From the NCBI RefSeq assembly GCF_013366375.1, contig NZ_JABWMJ010000005.1:248001-312000 (forward strand): a DNA stretch of 64,000 nt, written 5' to 3'. How positions within the stretch are numbered: position 1 is the first letter of the stretch; every line of letters begins with the position of its first letter. Under the pieces are notes generated by a model that was not told the DNA's origin, searched no databases, and saw only the letters and a program-made list of their open reading frames with translations. Positions 43,685 to 55,119 of this stretch are shown here, in pieces. The stretch is from Rhizobacter koreensis. GTDB lineage: Bacteria; Pseudomonadota; Gammaproteobacteria; Burkholderiales; Burkholderiaceae_C. A program made the position numbers and the translations under genes.

Positions 43685-44944
43685 ATGGACAAACTCCGCA
43701 TCCGTGGGGGCCGCCGGCTGAACGGCGAGATCGCCATCGCGGGCGCGAAGAACGCCGCGCTTCCCGAGCTGTGCGCCGCGCTGCTCACCGCCGAGCCGGT
43801 GACGCTGGCCAACGTGCCCAAGCTGCACGACGTGCAGACAATGCTCAAGCTCCTGCGCGTGATGGGCGTCGCGACGCGCCCGAGCGAGAGCAGCGAGGAC
43901 GCGCTGGTGCTCGACGCCGGCCGCATCGTCTCGCGCGAGGCGCCGTACGACCTCGTCAAGACGATGCGGGCGTCGATCCTCGTGCTCGGCCCGCTGCTCG
44001 CACGCTTCGGCGAGGCGCGCGTCTCGCTGCCCGGCGGCTGCGCGATCGGCACCCGGCCGGTCGACCAGCACATCAAGGGCTTGCAGGCGATGGGCGCCGA
44101 CATCGTGGTCGAGCACGGCTACATCATCGCCCGCGCCGAACGCCTCAAGGGCGCGCGCATCACGACCGACATGGTCACGGTCACCGGCACCGAGAACCTG
44201 CTGATGGCGGCGACGCTCGCCGACGGCGAGACGGTGCTCGAGAACGCGGCGCAGGAGCCCGAGGTCCCTGACCTCGCCGAGATGCTGATCGCGATGGGCG
44301 CGCGCATCGAGGGCCACGGCACCAGCCGCATCCGCATCGAGGGCGTTCGCGAGCTGCACGGCGTCTCGCACCGGGTGGTGCCCGACCGCATCGAGGCGGG
44401 CACGTTCCTGTGCGCGGTGGCGGCGGCCGGCGGCGACGTGGTGCTGCGTGGCGCGCGCGCCGACCACCTCGAGGCGGTGATCGACAAGCTGCGCGAGGCC
44501 GGCGCGAGCATCGAGGCCGGCGACGGCTGGGTGCGCGTCGCGAGCGACGGCAAGCTGCGTGCGGTGAGCTTCCGCACCAGCGAGTACCCGGCGTTCCCGA
44601 CCGACATGCAGGCGCAGCTGATGGCGGTCGACTGCATCGGCGAAGGCTCGGCGTCGATCGCCGAGACGATCTTCGAGAGCCGCTTCAACCACATCCCGGA
44701 ATTGATGCGCCTGGGCGCCAGGATCGAGGTCGATGGCCGCGTCGCGCTGGTGCAGGGCACGCCCCGCCTGTCGGGCGCGACCGTGATGGCCACCGACCTG
44801 CGCGCGTCGGCGGGCCTCGTGATCGCCGGCCTCGTGGCCGATGGCGAGACCATCGTCGACCGCATCTACCACCTCGACCGCGGCTACGACCGCATGGAGG
44901 TCAAGCTGCGCGAGCTCGGCGCCGACATCGAGCGGCTGCGATGA
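43685..44944 (+). CDS. murA: UDP-N-acetylglucosamine 1-carboxyvinyltransferase
   Basis: 419 residues, normal length. It catalyses the first committed step of peptidoglycan synthesis, adding enolpyruvate from PEP to UDP-GlcNAc. Marks are [27 protein letters not shown], the catalytic Cys119 in [15 protein letters not shown] (E. coli C115, the fosfomycin target), and the C-terminal [20 protein letters not shown]. The Cys is present, so intrinsic fosfomycin resistance by Asp substitution is not expected. ATG 43685 was chosen by family start. It stands at the head of the histidine cluster (31 bases to hisG). Confidence 0.97.
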   Translation: MDKLRIRGGRRLNGEIAIAGAKNAALPELCAALLTAEPVTLANVPKLHDVQTMLKLLRVMGVATRPSESSEDALVLDAGRIVSREAPYDLVKTMRASILVLGPLLARFGEARVSLPGGCAIGTRPVDQHIKGLQAMGADIVVEHGYIIARAERLKGARITTDMVTVTGTENLLMAATLADGETVLENAAQEPEVPDLAEMLIAMGARIEGHGTSRIRIEGVRELHGVSHRVVPDRIEAGTFLCAVAAAGGDVVLRGARADHLEAVIDKLREAGASIEAGDGWVRVASDGKLRAVSFRTSEYPAFPTDMQAQLMAVDCIGEGSASIAETIFESRFNHIPELMRLGARIEVDGRVALVQGTPRLSGATVMATDLRASAGLVIAGLVADGETIVDRIYHLDRGYDRMEVKLRELGADIERLR

Positions 44945-44975
44945 GCGCCGTTTTCAGCCTGTCGGCGGGGCCGCG

Positions 44976-45659
44976 ATGATCACGCTCGCGCTGTCCAAAG
45001 GTCGCATCCTCGACGAGGCACTGCCGCTGCTCGCCGCCGCCGGCATCGAGCTCGCCGAGGACCCCGAGAAGAGTCGCAAGCTGATCATCGGCACCGACCG
45101 CGCCGACGTCCGCATCGTGCTGGTGCGCGCGAGCGACGTGCCGACCTACGTGCAGCACGGCGGCGCGGACCTCGGCGTGGTCGGCAAGGACACGCTGCTC
45201 GAGCACGGCGGCGACGGCCTCTACCAGCCGCTCGACCTGCGCATCGCGGCGTGCCGCATGAGCGTCGCGGCGCGCGCCGACTTCGACTATGCGAACGCGG
45301 TGCGCCAGGGCTCGCGCATCCGCGTCGCGACCAAGTTCACGCAGATCGCGCGCGATCACTTCGCCGACAAGGGCGTCCACGTCGACCTGATCAAGCTCTA
45401 CGGCTCCATGGAGCTCGCGCCGCTGACGGGACTCGCGGACGCCATCGTCGATCTCGTCGCATCGGGCAACACGCTGCGCGCCAACCATCTCGTCGAGGTC
45501 GAATCGATCATGCAGATCTCGGCACGTCTGGTGGTCAACAAGGCCGCGCTCAAGCTGCAGCGCGAGCCGATCCGGCGCCTGATCGACGCGCTCGGGGCGG
45601 CGGTGGAAGGTCGCGATGCCGGAGCGTCGTGCGGCACCCCTCTGGAGGCGCGTGCATGA
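44976..45659 (+). CDS. hisG: ATP phosphoribosyltransferase, short form
   Basis: 227 residues. This is the short HisG that lacks the C-terminal regulatory domain and needs HisZ, which is not in the window. It joins ATP and PRPP in the first step of histidine synthesis. Motifs are [36 protein letters not shown], and the PRPP loop [17 protein letters not shown] Thr/Ala tail of about 20 residues follows the core. It overlaps hisD by 4 nt (ATGA). prs, which makes the PRPP substrate, lies at 55120. Confidence 0.97.
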   Translation: MITLALSKGRILDEALPLLAAAGIELAEDPEKSRKLIIGTDRADVRIVLVRASDVPTYVQHGGADLGVVGKDTLLEHGGDGLYQPLDLRIAACRMSVAARADFDYANAVRQGSRIRVATKFTQIARDHFADKGVHVDLIKLYGSMELAPLTGLADAIVDLVASGNTLRANHLVEVESIMQISARLVVNKAALKLQREPIRRLIDALGAAVEGRDAGASCGTPLEARA

Positions 45660-47167
45660 GCGCCGAGACGATCGCGCTGCGCCAGTTCGCGACCACCGAC
45701 GCCGACTTCGAAGCGGCGTTCGCCGGCGTGCTGCGGCCGTCCGAAGCGGCCGACGCAGCGATCGACGCGGCCGCCGCCGCGATCCTCGCCGACGTGCGCA
45801 CGCGCGGCGACGCCGCGGTGCTCGAGTACACGCGCCGCTTCGACCGCCTCGATGCACCGTCGGTGGCCGCACTCGAGATCGGTCGCAGCGAGCTGCAGCA
45901 GTCCCTCGCGGCGATCACGCCGGCGCAGCGCGCCGCGCTCGAATCGGCCGCCGAACGACTGCGCATCTTCCACGAGCGCCAGCTCGAGGTGAGCGGGCGC
46001 AGCTGGAGCTATCGGGACGCCGACGACAGCCTGCTCGGCCAGAAGGTGACGCCGCTCGACCGCGTCGGCATCTACGTGCCCGGCGGCAAGGCCGCATACC
46101 CGTCGAGCGTGCTGATGAACGCGATCCCGGCCAAGGTCGCCGGCGTCGGCGAGATCGTGATGGTGGTGCCGACGCCGGCGGCGGTGCCGGCCGGCGCGAC
46201 TGCCGCGCGCGGCGAGCGCAACCCGCTGGTGCTCGCCGCAGCAGCGATCGCCGGCGTCGATCGCGTCGTCACGATCGGCGGCGCGCAGGCGGTCGGCGCG
46301 CTCGCCTACGGCACCGCGACCATCCGCGCCGTCGACAAGATCACCGGCCCCGGCAACGCCTACGTCGCGGCCGCCAAGCGGCGCGTCTTCGGGCTGGTCG
46401 GCATCGACATGATCGCGGGCCCGAGCGAGATCCTGGTCCTTGCCGACGGCAGCACGCCGGCCGACTGGGTGGCGATGGACCTGTTCAGCCAGGCCGAGCA
46501 CGACGAGCTCGCGCAAAGCATCCTGCTCTGTCCCGACGCGGGTTACCTCAGCCGGGTGCGCGAGGCGATCGAGCGCCTGCTGCCGACGATGCCCCGGTCC
46601 GCGGTGATCCGCGCGTCGCTCGAGGGCCGCGGCGCGCTGATCCACACGCGCTCGATGGAAGAGGCGTGCGAGATCAGCAACCGCATCGCGCCCGAGCACC
46701 TCGAGGTGAGCGCGCGCGACCCGGGCCGCTGGGAGCCGCTGCTGCGCCACGCCGGTGCGATCTTCCTCGGCGCGTACACGAGCGAGAGCCTCGGCGACTA
46801 TTGCGCCGGGCCGAACCACGTGCTGCCGACGGCGGGCACCGCACGCTTCTCGTCGCCGCTCGGCGTCTACGACTTCCAGAAGCGCAGCAGCATCATCGAA
46901 GTGAGCGAGCGCGGCGCCCGTGTGCTCGGGCCCATCGCCGCCGAGCTCGCGTTCGGCGAGGGGTTGCATGCGCACGCGCAGGCGGCGTTGCTGCGCATGC
47001 CCGAGTTACCGGAAGGCGCGGCGACCGTGGGTGAAAGTGGTCGCCCGGCGGCGAACGCGACGAGCGCCGCGGCGGCGTCCGGTGCGTCGGCCGGCGGTGC
47101 CGGGCCTGAAGCCGACGGGGGCGCTGCCGCCGGCGATAGCGCCGACGGCGGCGGAGGCGGCAAGTGA
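45656..47167 (+). CDS. hisD: histidinol dehydrogenase
   Basis: 503 residues, whereas HisD is usually 430-440. It performs the last two oxidations from histidinol to histidine with NAD and zinc. Seen: [45 protein letters not shown], and the catalytic Glu-His in [11 protein letters not shown]. The core ends near residue 450 (HAQAALLRM); the remaining roughly 53 residues are Ala/Gly/Ser/Asp low complexity, an unusual extension with no predicted fold. Overlaps hisG and hisC by 4 nt each. Confidence 0.96.
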   Translation: MSAETIALRQFATTDADFEAAFAGVLRPSEAADAAIDAAAAAILADVRTRGDAAVLEYTRRFDRLDAPSVAALEIGRSELQQSLAAITPAQRAALESAAERLRIFHERQLEVSGRSWSYRDADDSLLGQKVTPLDRVGIYVPGGKAAYPSSVLMNAIPAKVAGVGEIVMVVPTPAAVPAGATAARGERNPLVLAAAAIAGVDRVVTIGGAQAVGALAYGTATIRAVDKITGPGNAYVAAAKRRVFGLVGIDMIAGPSEILVLADGSTPADWVAMDLFSQAEHDELAQSILLCPDAGYLSRVREAIERLLPTMPRSAVIRASLEGRGALIHTRSMEEACEISNRIAPEHLEVSARDPGRWEPLLRHAGAIFLGAYTSESLGDYCAGPNHVLPTAGTARFSSPLGVYDFQKRSSIIEVSERGARVLGPIAAELAFGEGLHAHAQAALLRMPELPEGAATVGESGRPAANATSAAAASGASAGGAGPEADGGAAAGDSADGGGGGK

Positions 47168-48267
47168 GCGCGAGCCTCGCCGAGCGCATGCGCCGCGTCG
47201 TCCGCCAGGACGTGCAGTCGATGCACGCCTATGCCGTGCAGCCGAGCGCCGGGCTCGTCAAGCTCGACGCGATGGAGAACCCGTTCCGCCTCCCCGAGCC
47301 GCTGCAGCGCGAACTCGGCGAGCGGCTGGGCCGGGTCGCCATCAACCGCTACCCGGCCGGCTGCGTCGCCGACGTGATCGCGGCGCTCTCGATCTACGTC
47401 GACCTGCCGGACGGCTGCAAGCTGATGCTCGGCAACGGCTCCGACGAGTTGATCTCGCTGCTCGCGCTCGCCTGCGACGCACCGGGCCCGGACGGCGGCC
47501 CGGCGACCATCGTCGCGCCGGTGCCCGGGTTCGTGATGTACGAGATGTCGGCGCGCCTGCAGGGCCTTCGCTTCGTCGGCGTGCCGCTCACCGCCGACTT
47601 CGAGCTCGACGCCGACGCGATGGTCGCGGCGATGGAGCGGCACCGGCCGGCGCTCACCTACATCGCGTATCCGAACAACCCGACCGCGAACCTGTTCGAC
47701 GAGCGCGCGGTCGAGCGGGTGGTCGAGGCGGTCGCGCGCCACGCCGGCTTCGTGGTATTCGACGAGGCCTACCAGCCGTTCGCGTCGCGCACCTGGATGG
47801 CGCGCCTTGCCGACCACGACCACGTGGTCGTGATGCGCACGCTCAGCAAGTTCGGCCTCGCGGGCGTACGCCTCGGCTACCTCGCCGCACGGGCAGCGCT
47901 CGTCGACGAGTTCGACAAGGTGCGCCCGCCGTACAACATCAGCGCGCTCAACGCCGAGGCGACGCTGTTCGCGATCGAGCACGCCGGCACCTTCGCGGCG
48001 CAGGCGGCGCTGCTGCGCGCCGAGCGCGAGCGCCTGCTGCGCATGCTGGCCGAGCTGCCGAACGCGAGGCCGTTCCCGAGCGAAGCCAACATGATCCTGG
48101 TGCGCGTGCCCGACGCGGCGGCGTCGTTCGCCGGCATGAAGGCGCGCGGCGTCCTCGTGAAGAACGTGTCGGCGCTGCACCCGCTGCTCGCGAACTGCCT
48201 GCGGCTGACGGTCGGCACGCCCGACGAGAATCGCCTCATGTTCGACGCGCTCGTCGCGACGCTGTAG
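47164..48267 (+). CDS. hisC: histidinol-phosphate aminotransferase
   Basis: 367 residues from a GTG overlapping the hisD stop (GTGA). It is a PLP enzyme converting imidazole-acetol phosphate to histidinol phosphate. Fold-type I marks are [48 protein letters not shown], the Schiff-base Lys229 in [16 protein letters not shown], and the C-terminal [10 protein letters not shown]. hisB follows after 45 bases. Confidence 0.96.
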   Translation: MSASLAERMRRVVRQDVQSMHAYAVQPSAGLVKLDAMENPFRLPEPLQRELGERLGRVAINRYPAGCVADVIAALSIYVDLPDGCKLMLGNGSDELISLLALACDAPGPDGGPATIVAPVPGFVMYEMSARLQGLRFVGVPLTADFELDADAMVAAMERHRPALTYIAYPNNPTANLFDERAVERVVEAVARHAGFVVFDEAYQPFASRTWMARLADHDHVVVMRTLSKFGLAGVRLGYLAARAALVDEFDKVRPPYNISALNAEATLFAIEHAGTFAAQAALLRAERERLLRMLAELPNARPFPSEANMILVRVPDAAASFAGMKARGVLVKNVSALHPLLANCLRLTVGTPDENRLMFDALVATL

Positions 48268-48312
48268 GCTCCGACCCGCTTCCTGCTCCCGCCCTTGACT
48301 GCCGAGACCCCG

Positions 48313-48912
48313 ATGAACGCCGAGCCGCGCACCGCCACGATCCAGCGCGACACCAAGGAGACGCAGATCCGCGTCGCCGTCAACCTCGACGGCAGCGGGC
48401 GCGCGAAGCTCGCCACCGGCATCGGCTTCTTCGATCACATGCTCGACCAGATCGCCCGCCACGGGCTGATCGACCTCGACATCGACGCCACCGGCGACCT
48501 CCACATCGACGGCCATCACACGGTCGAGGACGTCGGCATCACGCTCGGCATGGCGGTCGGCAAGGCAGTCGGCGACAAGAAGGGCCTCACCCGCTACGGG
48601 CACGCCTACGTGCCGCTCGACGAGGCGCTGTCGCGCGTCGTCGTCGACTTTTCCGGCCGGCCGGGCCTCGTCATGAACGTGCCGTGGAAGGCCGGGATGA
48701 TCGGCGGCTTCGACGTGCAGCTCGCGCACGAGTTCTTCCAGGGCTTCGCCAACCACGCACTCGTCACGCTGCACATCGACAACCTGCGCGGCGAGAACGC
48801 GCACCATCAGTGCGAGACGGTGTTCAAGGCGTTCGCGCGCGCACTGCGCAGCGCGCTCGAGCTCGACCCGCGCAGCGCCGGGGTGGTGCCCTCGACCAAG
48901 GGCACGCTCTAG
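48313..48912 (+). CDS. hisB: imidazoleglycerol-phosphate dehydratase
   Basis: 199 residues, the monofunctional form without the phosphatase domain found in enterics, so histidinol-phosphate phosphatase must be encoded elsewhere. Metal-binding motifs are [27 protein letters not shown], and the second half [14 protein letters not shown]. It acts as a manganese-dependent multimer in the cytoplasm. ATG 48313 was preferred to an in-frame TTG at 48295, by family start. Confidence 0.96.
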   Translation: MNAEPRTATIQRDTKETQIRVAVNLDGSGRAKLATGIGFFDHMLDQIARHGLIDLDIDATGDLHIDGHHTVEDVGITLGMAVGKAVGDKKGLTRYGHAYVPLDEALSRVVVDFSGRPGLVMNVPWKAGMIGGFDVQLAHEFFQGFANHALVTLHIDNLRGENAHHQCETVFKAFARALRSALELDPRSAGVVPSTKGTL

Positions 48913-48973
48913 TCGCGCGCGCGGCGCCAGCGGCCGCCGCGATTCACGACAACCTGCTTTCCTCACATCTGCC

Positions 48974-49666
48974 ATGCGCGTCGTCGCGATCGTCGATCAC
49001 GGAATGGGCAACCTGCGCTCGGTCGAGCAGGCGGTGCGCCACGTCGCGCGCGAAGCCGCCGCGGTCGGGGGACCCAGCTTCGACGTCGTCGTCACGGCCG
49101 ATCCGGATCAGGTGCGGGCGGCCGAACGCATCGTGCTGCCGGGGCAGGGGGCGATGCGCGACTGCATGCACGAGCTGCAGTCGCTCGGGCTCGAACCGGC
49201 GGTTCGCGAGGCGGCGGCGACGAAGCCGCTGCTCGGCGTCTGCGTGGGCATGCAGATGCTGCTCGACTGCAGCGAGGAGGGCGCCGGTGCCGACGGCGTG
49301 CCGACACCCGGCCTCGGCCTCATCACCGGCGAGGTGCTGCGCTTTCGGCTCGAGGGGCGCCTGCAGCCCGACGGCAGCCGCTTCAAGGTGCCGCAGATGG
49401 GCTGGAACAGCGTCACCCAGGTCGTTCACGAAGGCCGCGTGCACCCGCTCTGGAACGGCGTGCCCGACGACGCGTACTTCTACTTCGTGCACAGCTACTA
49501 CGCGCGGCCGTTCGACCCGCGGCACAGCGCCGGCGAGACCGACTACGGCGGCCGCTTTACCTCCGTGCTGGCGCGCGATAACATTTTCGCCACGCAGTTC
49601 CACCCCGAGAAGAGCGCCGCCAACGGCCTGGCTCTCTACCGAAACTTCCTGCACTGGAACCCCTGA
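48974..49666 (+). CDS. hisH: imidazole glycerol phosphate synthase, glutamine amidotransferase subunit
   Basis: 230 residues, slightly longer than the common 200-215. The class I amidotransferase triad is visible: Cys90 in [12 protein letters not shown], and His/Glu in [31 protein letters not shown] is the family start. It makes ammonia from glutamine and channels it to HisF (50553). A 61-base gap precedes it and 81 bases follow, so it is likely within the same transcript. Confidence 0.96.
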   Translation: MRVVAIVDHGMGNLRSVEQAVRHVAREAAAVGGPSFDVVVTADPDQVRAAERIVLPGQGAMRDCMHELQSLGLEPAVREAAATKPLLGVCVGMQMLLDCSEEGAGADGVPTPGLGLITGEVLRFRLEGRLQPDGSRFKVPQMGWNSVTQVVHEGRVHPLWNGVPDDAYFYFVHSYYARPFDPRHSAGETDYGGRFTSVLARDNIFATQFHPEKSAANGLALYRNFLHWNP

Positions 49667-49747
49667 GCCGCGCGGCTGCGCGTCGGCTCCCTTCCCGCCC
49701 GTCCCGCACGTTCGAACTGCGGCGCCCCACCTCCCAGACCTTCGGCC

Positions 49748-50494
49748 ATGTTGCTGATTCCCGCGATCGACCTGAAAGACGGTCACTGTGTTCGGCTCAA
49801 GCAAGGCAACATGGACGACTCGACGGTCTTCAGCGAAGACCCGGCAGCCATGGCGCGGCGCTGGGTCGATGCCGGGGCGCGGCGCCTGCACCTCGTCGAC
49901 CTGAACGGCGCGTTCGCCGGCAAGCCGGTCAACGAGAGCGCGGTCAAGGCGATCATTGCCGAGGTCGGCGACGAAATCCCGGTGCAGCTCGGCGGCGGCA
50001 TCCGCGACCTCGACACCATCGAGCGCTACCTCGACGACGGCCTGTCGTACATCATCATCGGCACCGCGGCGGTCAAGAGCCCCGGCTTCCTGCGCGATGC
50101 CTGCACCGCGTTCGGCGGCCACATCATCGTGGGGCTCGACGCCAAGGACGGCAAGGTCGCCACCGACGGCTGGAGCAAGCTCACCGGCCACGAGGTGATC
50201 GACCTCGCCAGGAAGTTCGAGGACTACGGCGTCGACGGCCTCATCTACACCGACATCGGCCGCGACGGCATGCTGAGCGGCATCAACATCGACGCCACCG
50301 TCAAGCTTGCGCAGGCACTGAAGATCCCCATCTTCGCGTCGGGCGGCCTGTCGAGCCTTGCCGACATCGATCGCCTCTGCGCGGTCGCCGACCAGGGCAT
50401 CGAGGGCGTGATCTGCGGTCGCGCCATCTACAGCGGCGATCTCGACTTCGCTGCCGCACAGGCGCGCGCCGACGAGCTCACCGCCGACGCCTGA
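49748..50494 (+). CDS. hisA: ProFAR isomerase
   Basis: 248 residues forming a TIM barrel. The start [19 protein letters not shown] has the catalytic Asp (AIDL). [38 protein letters not shown] and [14 protein letters not shown] supply the phosphate sites and second acid. It isomerises ProFAR to PRFAR, the substrate of HisF. The internal duplication with hisF is obvious. It belongs to the same rightward cluster. Confidence 0.97.
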   Translation: MLLIPAIDLKDGHCVRLKQGNMDDSTVFSEDPAAMARRWVDAGARRLHLVDLNGAFAGKPVNESAVKAIIAEVGDEIPVQLGGGIRDLDTIERYLDDGLSYIIIGTAAVKSPGFLRDACTAFGGHIIVGLDAKDGKVATDGWSKLTGHEVIDLARKFEDYGVDGLIYTDIGRDGMLSGINIDATVKLAQALKIPIFASGGLSSLADIDRLCAVADQGIEGVICGRAIYSGDLDFAAAQARADELTADA

Positions 50495-50552
50495 CGGCGG
50501 CGGCCGACCACCTTCCGGGCCTGCCGGCCGCGCCGGCCGCTCGCCACCACCC

Positions 50553-51314
50553 ATGCTGGCCAAACGAATCATTCCGTGCCTCGACGTGACCGCCGGTCGC
50601 GTGGTCAAGGGGGTCAACTTCGTCGAACTGCGCGACGCCGGCGATCCGGTCGAGATCGCGGCGCGCTACAACGAGCAGGGCGCCGACGAGCTCACGTTCC
50701 TCGACATCACCGCCACCAGCGACGGTCGCGACGTCATCCTGCACATCATCGAAGCGGTCGCGTCGCAGGTCTTCATTCCGCTCACGGTCGGTGGCGGCGT
50801 GCGCACGGTCGCCGACGTGCGACGCCTGCTGAACGCAGGCGCCGACAAGGTGAGCTTCAACTCGGCCGCGGTCGCCAACCCGCAGGTGATCTTCGATTCG
50901 GCGGCGCGCTACGGCTCGCAGGCGATCGTCGTGGCGATCGACGCCAAGCGGCGCGCGAACGGCGACGGCTGGGACGTCTACACGCGCGGCGGACGCACCA
51001 ACACCGGGCTGGACGCGGTCGAGTGGGCCACCCGCATGGCCGCGGCCGGCGCCGGCGAGCTGCTGCTGACCAGCATGGACCGCGACGGCACGCGCAGCGG
51101 CTTCGACCTCGCGCTGACGCGTGCGGTGAGCGACGCGGTACCGGTGCCGGTCATCGCCTCGGGCGGCGTCGGGGCGCTCGAGCACCTGTCGGAAGGCATT
51201 CGGGTCGGCGGCGCCGACGCCGTGCTCGCCGCGAGCATCTTCCACTACGGCGAGTTCACGGTCGGCCAGGCGAAGGCGCTGCTCGCGCGCGACGGCGTGC
51301 CGGTGCGCACATGA
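50553..51314 (+). CDS. hisF: imidazole glycerol phosphate synthase, cyclase subunit
   Basis: 253 residues, TIM barrel. [26 protein letters not shown] contains the catalytic Asp near residue 11; [41 protein letters not shown] and [10 protein letters not shown] carry the phosphate sites. It combines ammonia from HisH with PRFAR to give IGP and AICAR. In related genomes hisI and hisE follow; here a 34-codon ORF and rsmD follow with ATGA overlaps. hisI/hisE must therefore lie elsewhere. Confidence 0.97.
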   Translation: MLAKRIIPCLDVTAGRVVKGVNFVELRDAGDPVEIAARYNEQGADELTFLDITATSDGRDVILHIIEAVASQVFIPLTVGGGVRTVADVRRLLNAGADKVSFNSAAVANPQVIFDSAARYGSQAIVVAIDAKRRANGDGWDVYTRGGRTNTGLDAVEWATRMAAAGAGELLLTSMDRDGTRSGFDLALTRAVSDAVPVPVIASGGVGALEHLSEGIRVGGADAVLAASIFHYGEFTVGQAKALLARDGVPVRT

Positions 51315-51415
51315 GCCCTTTCTTCCTTGTGGCGCTCATCACCCGCGCCGGCGTGCCGCTCGCGGCGACCGGGCGGACTTCGGCTGCGTCGATCGCCACC
51401 AGGCCGCTGCCATGA
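51311..51415 (+). CDS. 34-codon ORF coupled to hisF and rsmD
   Basis: The ATG overlaps the hisF stop and the TGA overlaps the rsmD start, each as ATGA. The peptide starts [21 protein letters not shown] and ends in RPLP. It has a short hydrophobic N-terminal stretch. It is not a HisI or HisE fragment by my reading. It may serve to carry ribosomes from hisF to rsmD rather than make a functional protein. Coding bias cannot be judged over so few codons. Confidence 0.35.
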   Translation: MSPFFLVALITRAGVPLAATGRTSAASIATRPLP

Positions 51416-52059
51416 GCGGCCCCGCACGCCGGCCACTGCCGAACGAGGTGCGCATCATCGGCGGCCAGTGGAAGCGCAGCAAGCTGCCGGTGGCCGACGC
51501 GGCGGGCTTGCGCCCGACACCCGACCGCGTGCGCGAGACGCTCTTCAACTGGCTCGGCCAGTCGCTCGACGGCTGGCGCTGCATCGACGCGTTCGCCGGT
51601 TCGGGCGCGCTCGGGTTCGAGGCCGCCTCGCGCGGCGCCGGTGAGGTGGTGCTGATCGAGCGCGAGCGGCGCCTGGCCGCGCGTCTTGAAGAAGCCAAGG
51701 CGCGGCTCAAGGCCGAGAGCGTGCGGGTCGTCAACGCCGACGCCATCACCTGGATGGCACGCGGTGCGGCCGCGAGCGTCGACCTCGTCTTCATCGATCC
51801 GCCGTTCGACGCCGATCTTGCCGCGCCGGCGCTCGACGCGGCCGCGCGCATCGTCGTGCCCGGCGGCTTCGTCTACCTCGAGGCCGCCAGCCCGCTCGAC
51901 GCCGAACGGCTCGCCAGCGCGGGCCGCTACGAGCTCTACCGCCACGCACGGGCCGGCGCGGTGCATGCCCACCTGCTGCGCCGGGTCGTCGAAGCGCGCG
52001 AGAGCGACAGCTACACTGCGCCGCTCGACAACGGCGGCAGCGCCGCGGAGGCGCCATGA
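51412..52059 (+). CDS. rsmD: 16S rRNA (guanine966-N2)-methyltransferase
   Basis: 215 residues. The family start [38 protein letters not shown] is followed by the SAM site [20 protein letters not shown] and the catalytic DPPF in [11 protein letters not shown]. It methylates G966 of 16S rRNA during small-subunit assembly. The last 20 residues are extra. ATG 51412 overlaps the 34-codon ORF, and the stop overlaps the coaD start (ATGA). The rsmD-coaD pair is a widely conserved neighbourhood. Confidence 0.95.
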   Translation: MSGPARRPLPNEVRIIGGQWKRSKLPVADAAGLRPTPDRVRETLFNWLGQSLDGWRCIDAFAGSGALGFEAASRGAGEVVLIERERRLAARLEEAKARLKAESVRVVNADAITWMARGAAASVDLVFIDPPFDADLAAPALDAAARIVVPGGFVYLEAASPLDAERLASAGRYELYRHARAGAVHAHLLRRVVEARESDSYTAPLDNGGSAAEAP

Positions 52060-52559
52060 CCTCGGTGACCCGGCTGACGGCGGTTTATCCCGGCACGTTC
52101 GACCCGATGACGCTCGGTCACGAAGACCTGATGCGGCGGGCGAGCCGGCTGTTCGAGCGCCTGATCGTGGCGGTCGCGGTGGGGCACCACAAGCGCACCA
52201 TGTTCACGATCGACGAGCGCCTCGAGATCGCCGGCGAGATCGCGGCGAGCTACCCGAACGTCGAGGTGATCCCGTTCCGCGGTTTGCTGCGCGACTTCGT
52301 CGTCGAGCAGGGCGGCAAGGTCGTCGTGCGGGGCCTGCGCGCCATGAGCGATTTCGACTACGAGTTCCAGATGGCCGGCATGAACCGCCAGCTGATGCCC
52401 GACGTCGAGACGCTCTTCCTGACCCCGAGCGACCAGTTCCAGTTCATTTCGGGCACCTTCGTACGCGAGATCGCGCAGCTCGGCGGCGACGTCTCGAAGT
52501 TCGTTTCCGGGAAGGTGCTCGAGCGGCTGCACGCGCGCGTGAAGGGCGCCGAGGCGTGA
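52056..52559 (+). CDS. coaD: phosphopantetheine adenylyltransferase
   Basis: 167 residues. The nucleotidyltransferase motif is [17 protein letters not shown] (TxGH), with the second motif [21 protein letters not shown]. It transfers AMP from ATP to 4'-phosphopantetheine, the fourth step of coenzyme A synthesis, as a cytoplasmic hexamer. It overlaps rsmD by 4 nt and precedes the ferredoxin by 40 bases. Confidence 0.97.
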   Translation: MTSVTRLTAVYPGTFDPMTLGHEDLMRRASRLFERLIVAVAVGHHKRTMFTIDERLEIAGEIAASYPNVEVIPFRGLLRDFVVEQGGKVVVRGLRAMSDFDYEFQMAGMNRQLMPDVETLFLTPSDQFQFISGTFVREIAQLGGDVSKFVSGKVLERLHARVKGAEA

Positions 52560-52596
52560 GCGCGGCGTGCCGAGGGGCTTACCCCAGGCGAGGTGA

Positions 52597-52944
<348 letters not shown>

Positions 52945-52965
52945 GCTGATGCTTGTGAGCGGCCG

Positions 52966-53358
52966 CTAGCGCTTGCGGCCCGACCCCGGCACGGCGGCGA
53001 TGAAGTCGCGCTGCTCGTCGGGCGCCGCCTTGGGCCGCCTCTTCTTCGCGGGACGCTGGCTCGGCGGTGCCGGCTCGACGGCGCGCTTGGGCGGCCCGCT
53101 CAGGCTGCCGGCCAGCGCCGGCCTGATCGACGCCTCGCGGCGCAGGCGGTCGCGCTCCATGTCGTCGGCAAGCCGTCTGGTTCGCTCGATTTCGCGGCGC
53201 GCGTCGGCAGCGTGCGCGGTGCCCTGCGGTTCGGCCCTGCCGACCACCTGCGCGCCGGGGCAGGCGACCTCGCTGTAGGCGTTGCCGCAGCGGTAGAGGG
53301 TCTGCGCGGCAGCGCCGCCCGCGAGCAGTGCCAGGAGCACGGAGGCCGCAGCCTTCAT
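52966..53358 (-). CDS. DUF4124-type exported protein
   Basis: 130 residues. Signal peptide [19 protein letters not shown] is followed by [19 protein letters not shown], the DUF4124 pattern with two cysteines that may pair. The rest is charged and Arg/Pro-rich, without clear fold. Periplasmic; function unknown. Its ATG overlaps the pth stop by 4 nt (53355-53358), so it is the last gene of a leftward run. Confidence 0.85.
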   Translation of the reverse strand: MKAAASVLLALLAGGAAAQTLYRCGNAYSEVACPGAQVVGRAEPQGTAHAADARREIERTRRLADDMERDRLRREASIRPALAGSLSGPPKRAVEPAPPSQRPAKKRRPKAAPDEQRDFIAAVPGSGRKR

Positions 53359-54119
53359 GGCGAGCCGTCGTCCTCGTCGAGGCGGCGGTCGAGCGTCGCG
53401 CTGGCCGGCCCGGCGGTGGCGCCGGCGCGCCCCTCGGGCGCTGCTCCGGAGAGGGGCCCCGCGCCTTCGCGCGGGAACGCGGGCGAGCCCGGGCGAGCAT
53501 CGGCGGGTACCGCCGCCTCGCGCGGCGGACGCGGCGGCTTCGGACGTGGCGGCCGCGCGTGGATCACGAGGCCCGCCTGCGCCATGTCACCCGCCAGCAT
53601 GGCGTCGAGCCCGCCGAGCGATTGCTCGATGCTCTTGTCGATCAGCTCGCGCTCCGAAAGGGGCGGCTTGCGCAGCACGTAGTCGACGACCTCCGCCTTC
53701 ACGCCGGGGTGGCCGATGCCGAGGCGCAGGCGCCAGAAGTCGGCGCTGCCGAGCTGCGCGTTGATGTCCTTGAGGCCGTTGTGGCCCGCGTTGCCGCCGC
53801 CGAGCTTGAGCTTGGCGAGCCCTGGCAGCAGGTCGAGCTCGTCGTGCGCGACGAGGATCTCGGCGGGCTCGATCTTGAAGAAGCGGGCGAGCGGCGCAAC
53901 CGACTTGCCCGAGAGGTTCATGTAGGTCGTGGGCTGCAGCAGCCAGACGGCCTGGCCGCGCACGTTCACGCGGGCGACGCGCCCGGAGTACGCGCGGTCG
54001 GGAACGAGCGTGGCGCCGAGCTTGCGGGCGGCCTCGTCGATGAACCAGAAGCCCGCGTTGTGGCGCGTCGCCGCGTACTCGGGGCCCGGGTTGCCGAGCC
54101 CCACGAGGAGTCGAATCAT
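53355..54119 (-). CDS. pth: peptidyl-tRNA hydrolase
   Basis: 254 residues; Pth is usually 190-200. Core marks are [25 protein letters not shown] with the catalytic His and Asn, [22 protein letters not shown] with the catalytic Asp, and [12 protein letters not shown]. It frees tRNA from stalled peptidyl-tRNA. The extra roughly 60 C-terminal residues (from about 193) are Pro/Ala/Gly/Arg-rich and disordered. Neighbours prs and rplY upstream follow the order common in proteobacteria. Confidence 0.96.
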   Translation of the reverse strand: MIRLLVGLGNPGPEYAATRHNAGFWFIDEAARKLGATLVPDRAYSGRVARVNVRGQAVWLLQPTTYMNLSGKSVAPLARFFKIEPAEILVAHDELDLLPGLAKLKLGGGNAGHNGLKDINAQLGSADFWRLRLGIGHPGVKAEVVDYVLRKPPLSERELIDKSIEQSLGGLDAMLAGDMAQAGLVIHARPPRPKPPRPPREAAVPADARPGSPAFPREGAGPLSGAAPEGRAGATAGPASATLDRRLDEDDGSP

Positions 54120-54312
54120 CGTCCGATTATCGAGTCGGCCGGCAGCGAGGCAGCCCGCCGGCGGAGTGGTGACGTGGAGGGCCCTCGCTCAGGCGGCCGG
54201 CGCGACCGGGTTGGAAGCGCAAGCGAGCACAGGGCAGCACGGCGGCGCCGACATGCGCAAGGCAGGCCCGCAGGCCGACAGCCGGTGCAGCGGGCCCACG
54301 AGGCGCAGACAC

Positions 54313-54337
54313 AAAAAAGCCCCGCACGCGGCGGGGC
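54313..54337 (-). terminator. intrinsic terminator after rplY
   Basis: On the minus strand GCCCCGC / GCGGGGC with a 5-nt loop is followed by six T. It lies 21 bases after the rplY stop and separates rplY from pth, which must then have its own promoter in the remaining roughly 190 bases. Confidence 0.85.
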
Positions 54338-54357
54338 TCGAGCGCGCTAGGAGCGCA

Positions 54358-55002
54358 TCACTTCTTGTTCTGCTTCTCGCTCTTCTTGCCCTTGGTCGGC
54401 GCGGCAGCCGGTGCGGCGACCACCGGCGCGGCTTCTTCCTCTTCGGCGGCCGGCGGGTTGGCGGACACGATCACCGGGTTCGGCTTGCCGTGCGTGACGA
54501 CCTTGATGCCGTCGCCGAGCGACACGTCGTTGACGTGCAGCGACTGGCCCTTGACCAGATTGCCGAGGTCGATCGTGAGGTACTCGGGCAGCTGCGAGGC
54601 GAGGCACTGGACGAGCAGTTCGTTGACGACGTGGTTGACCACGCAGGCGTCGAGCTTGACCGCCGGCGAGTTCTCCTCGTTGACGAAGTGCAGCGGCACC
54701 TTCTTGGTGATCTTGGTCGTCGCGTCGACGCGCTGGAAGTCCACGTGCAGCACGAGCGGCTTGTACGGGTGCATCTGGTAGTCGCGCAGCAGGACCTGCT
54801 CGGTCTTGCCGCCGAGCTCCATGTCGAGCAGCGACGAGTGGAACGCTTCCTTCTTCAGCGCGAAGAAGAGCGCGTTGTGATCGAGCTCGATCGTGGTCGG
54901 GCTGCCTGCGCCGTAGACGATGCCAGGCACCTTTTGCGCATTGCGCAGGCGGCGGCTCGCTCCGGTCCCCTGCTGCGTGCGCTCGTAAGCGACGAATTTC
55001 AT
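54358..55002 (-). CDS. rplY: 50S ribosomal protein L25 (long, Ctc form)
   Basis: 214 residues. The L25 domain is at the N-terminus ([55 protein letters not shown]), followed by the TL5/CTC beta domain ([38 protein letters not shown]). It binds 5S rRNA in the large subunit. The tail is Ala/Glu/Lys-rich ([11 protein letters not shown]). It lies 117 bases after prs and may share its transcript. A strong terminator follows. Confidence 0.97.
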   Translation of the reverse strand: MKFVAYERTQQGTGASRRLRNAQKVPGIVYGAGSPTTIELDHNALFFALKKEAFHSSLLDMELGGKTEQVLLRDYQMHPYKPLVLHVDFQRVDATTKITKKVPLHFVNEENSPAVKLDACVVNHVVNELLVQCLASQLPEYLTIDLGNLVKGQSLHVNDVSLGDGIKVVTHGKPNPVIVSANPPAAEEEEAAPVVAAPAAAPTKGKKSEKQNKK

Positions 55003-55119
55003 GTTGACTCCAAAAGTTCGGACACCCGCGACCAGGCTGTCCAGGATGGTCTTGCGACCGGCTTACCGCCCTCTCGCGAGGGCCGATGAGGCAGGGGCTG
55101 CGCTGGGGGCGCAGCCGCT

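Noticed and set aside
51315..51411. Degraded hisI or hisE between hisF and rsmD
   Set aside because: The translated peptide shows none of the HisI or HisE sequence patterns, and only about 100 bases are available.
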